From Deltaproteobacteria bacterium (GTDB lineage Bacteria > Myxococcota_A > Polyangia > GCA-2747355 > JADLHG01): a stretch of DNA of 64,000 nt. The position numbers and the translations under genes were made by a program. Below the pieces are notes generated by a model, which saw nothing but the letters and a program-made list of their open reading frames with translations, ran no database searches and was not told the origin of the DNA. The stretch spans positions 62,001-126,000 of the forward strand of contig JADLHG010000067.1 in NCBI GenBank assembly GCA_020848905.1, written 5' to 3'. This document shows positions 62,351 through 64,000 of the stretch, piece by piece (the stretch's first letter is position 1; each line of letters opens with the position of its first letter).

Positions 62351-63886
62351 ATGCGCGCCGCGAAGCGTGTGCTGGTCCTTGCCGTGTGTCTCGCGCTGCC
62401 CTTGCCGGCCCTCGCGCGGCCAAAGCACCTCGCCCCCTCCGCCCCGCCGGTCACGGGCTACCAGAAGGAGGCCCGCACGATGGGCATCGCTGTCGCGCCG
62501 GTGGGTCTTTCCGCCAGGGCCGCCGAGCAGCGGCTCGCGCTGCAGCAGAAGCTCCTCGCTCGTGAGGTCGTCAGGGCGCCCGCTCGGACAGTCGTAGCGG
62601 AGCTCGTCGCCGCACCCGGCAACGCGGCGGCCCGCGCGGAGGGAGAGGCCCTCGTTGCGCGACTCGGCGCCAAGCGCGGGGTCACGAAGGCCGGGCGCAA
62701 GGGCTACACCTCGCGTGACACGGTCTACTCGGCAAAGAACCTGGCGAGCGCGCTCCGCCTGAAGCGCGGCGAGAAGCGGGTCTGGGACACTCCGACGGCG
62801 CACTACGAGCTCGAGGCCACGGGCGCGAACAGCGTGACCGTCGTCGAGCGGCCGCACGACGTGGTGCTGACCTCGCTGCGCCGGGTCGTGGGCCGGATCG
62901 TGGCCCGCCTCGTCGCGAATCCGCGGAGCAAGCCCACGCGGCAGGAGCAGCTCGTGCTCGGGCTCGCGCCGCCCGACCTGCGCGCCGAGGTGCTGGCCAC
63001 GGTGAAGGGCTTCAAGCTGCGGCGCATCACGGCCGGTGGAGCGGCGAACCTCAAGTACGAGCTCGAGCTGAACAGCGACGACAGCGAGCAGTTTCAGCTC
63101 TACGCGCGCGTCTTCGGCCCGAACCTGCACGGCTATATGCCCGGCCACGGCCATTCCTACGCCATCCATAACGAGCAGGTCCTCGAGACCTACAGCGGCA
63201 CCACGGACGGGCTGCGTGCCACCTCGGCGTCGGTTTATCCGGTGGCGCTGACCGACCACGAGGCGAAGAACGTGGACGTCTTCTTCGGGGCCGCGCTCAC
63301 CGAGCACGATGACGTGACGCGGTCCGAGGTGTCCCGCGGACGGCCCAAGCCCTATCCGCCGACGCTGAAGGACAAGAGCACGCAGAACTCCTGCACCACG
63401 ACCTTTCACCGCATGCCGGTCGGCAAGCGCTCGGCCGAGATGGCCTGGCTCGACGCGCTCGAGACGAAGGTCCTCGCGCTGGCGAAGGGGGGCCGCCTCA
63501 AGCCTTCCGGGCGCGTCGGGTCGCGACGCGAGATCCAGGCCCTGAAGCTCGAGGAGGTCCCGCTCTTGCGCGCCCTCGACTCGCTCTCCCCCTACGTGAG
63601 GCTCGAAGTGCTGCAGTCGCTAGCGCAATACGCCGGCCTGGACCAGACCACGCGCGAACAGCTCGGGACCCTGAGGACCTGGGCTGAGCACTACATCGAG
63701 CTCGACATCCCGAGGTTCCCGCTCGAGCTGCTCGGCCGGGAGCCGCTGAAGAACCTCATCGGCGTGCCCTTCGACCGGGCGCGCAAGGGGACGACCGATC
63801 CCCCGGGGCCGGGATTCGCCCGGCAGATGTTCGTGGGGGCCCCGGAGCGCGTGCCGGTGATCGTGCGCCTGAGAGAGCGCGACTAG
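62351..63886 (+). CDS. exported protein of unknown function with Cys/His-containing core
   Basis: A 511-aa exported protein. The signal peptide MRAAKRVLVLAVCLALPLPALA is followed by a helical N-terminal region (about 25-200) and a central beta region containing FGPNLHGYMPGHGHSYAIHNEQVLETY and SASVYPVALTDHEAKNVDVFFGAAL. A Cys-bearing NSCTTTFHRMPVG lies at about 346-358. The G-H-G-H-S strand and the NSCTTTFH segment recall the His and Cys neighbourhoods of papain-fold (NlpC/P60 or Lnb-N-like) proteins, but this is speculative. The C-terminal part is helical. The start is set by ATG 62351 downstream of the sigma-54-type promoter. Confidence 0.78.
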   Translation: MRAAKRVLVLAVCLALPLPALARPKHLAPSAPPVTGYQKEARTMGIAVAPVGLSARAAEQRLALQQKLLAREVVRAPARTVVAELVAAPGNAAARAEGEALVARLGAKRGVTKAGRKGYTSRDTVYSAKNLASALRLKRGEKRVWDTPTAHYELEATGANSVTVVERPHDVVLTSLRRVVGRIVARLVANPRSKPTRQEQLVLGLAPPDLRAEVLATVKGFKLRRITAGGAANLKYELELNSDDSEQFQLYARVFGPNLHGYMPGHGHSYAIHNEQVLETYSGTTDGLRATSASVYPVALTDHEAKNVDVFFGAALTEHDDVTRSEVSRGRPKPYPPTLKDKSTQNSCTTTFHRMPVGKRSAEMAWLDALETKVLALAKGGRLKPSGRVGSRREIQALKLEEVPLLRALDSLSPYVRLEVLQSLAQYAGLDQTTREQLGTLRTWAEHYIELDIPRFPLELLGREPLKNLIGVPFDRARKGTTDPPGPGFARQMFVGAPERVPVIVRLRERD

Positions 63887-63912
63887 CTGCCTGGAGCGGG
63901 GGGACGCTCACC

Positions 63913-64000
63913 TCACGGTCGAAGCGCGATGGTGCGGGTGATGATCTTCTTCAGGTTGCTGTAGCCCTCGTCCTCGGAGAGCACGATGCTCACCGACCCG
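63913..64000 (-). CDS. C-terminal fragment of a gene running off the window
   Basis: The last 28 codons of a leftward gene whose start is outside the window: it ends in SEDEGYSNLKKIITRTIALRP and a stop at 63913. Too short to assign. Confidence 0.5.
   Translation of the reverse strand, partial: GSVSIVLSEDEGYSNLKKIITRTIALRP

Overview
The window is very GC-rich, densely packed bacterial chromosome. No rRNA, tRNA, CRISPR array, phage or insertion sequence was recognised. Several traits point to a myxobacterium-like lineage (Myxococcota or another former deltaproteobacterial group): many Cys-rich lipoproteins, a MYXO-CTERM-like C-terminal tail, a PilZ-DUF4388 protein, heavy two-component signalling and many sigma-54-type promoters. 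The lineage is an inference from gene content.

Layout. 1-6.2 kb: the end of an M16 peptidase, a CAF16-type soluble ABC ATPase with a small partner, and two tandem DUF4139 exported proteins. 6.3-10.9 kb: Cys-rich lipoproteins and a PilZ-DUF4388 protein. 11-16.6 kb: MarR regulator, M19 dipeptidase and a two-subunit biotin-dependent acyl-CoA carboxylase. 16.6-21.4 kb: a small two-component pair, an MFS transporter, a type IV pilin-like protein and a one-TM protein. 21.5-26.4 kb: a tight five-gene operon (ATP-grasp enzyme, steroid-5-alpha-reductase-like protein, acetoacetate-decarboxylase-like protein, two acyl-CoA dehydrogenases, the first lacking the usual catalytic Glu). 26.6-33.1 kb: a lipoprotein, a solitary HipA-family kinase of the YjjJ/HipH type, a PadR regulator with a DUF6125-like partner, and a divergent ABC/HlyD export operon. 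33.1-38.2 kb: a nickel superoxide dismutase with its own signal peptide, two small exported Gly-rich proteins and a large Cys-rich/PQQ-propeller lipoprotein.

38.8-48.3 kb is a signalling island. Six head-to-tail overlapping genes encode two HWE-type sensor kinases, a hybrid kinase, a receiver, an HPT-REC-REC-GGDEF diguanylate cyclase and a degenerate kinase-receiver with Tyr at the phospho-His position. They are divergent from an NtrC-family sigma-54 activator.

49-64 kb mostly holds exported proteins of unknown function (a duplicated secreted kinase-like protein, a HEAT-repeat protein, a YkuD-type transpeptidase, an outer-membrane barrel candidate, a MYXO-CTERM protein) plus the housekeeping gene ispG.

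The most notable pattern is regulatory. Well-formed GG-N10-GC (-24/-12) promoter sequences lie at proper spacing before at least seven genes for exported, mostly unknown proteins (starts at 34430-, 35191-, 49379+, 53186+, 58161+, 60745-, 62351+), with weaker candidates before sodN and the signalling island. Four of the strong ones have the same 8-mer GAGGCTAC about 110-170 bp upstream of the predicted transcription start, where enhancers for NtrC-type activators normally sit. This looks like a local sigma-54 regulon of envelope or secreted proteins, possibly run by the NtrC-type regulator encoded between its members.
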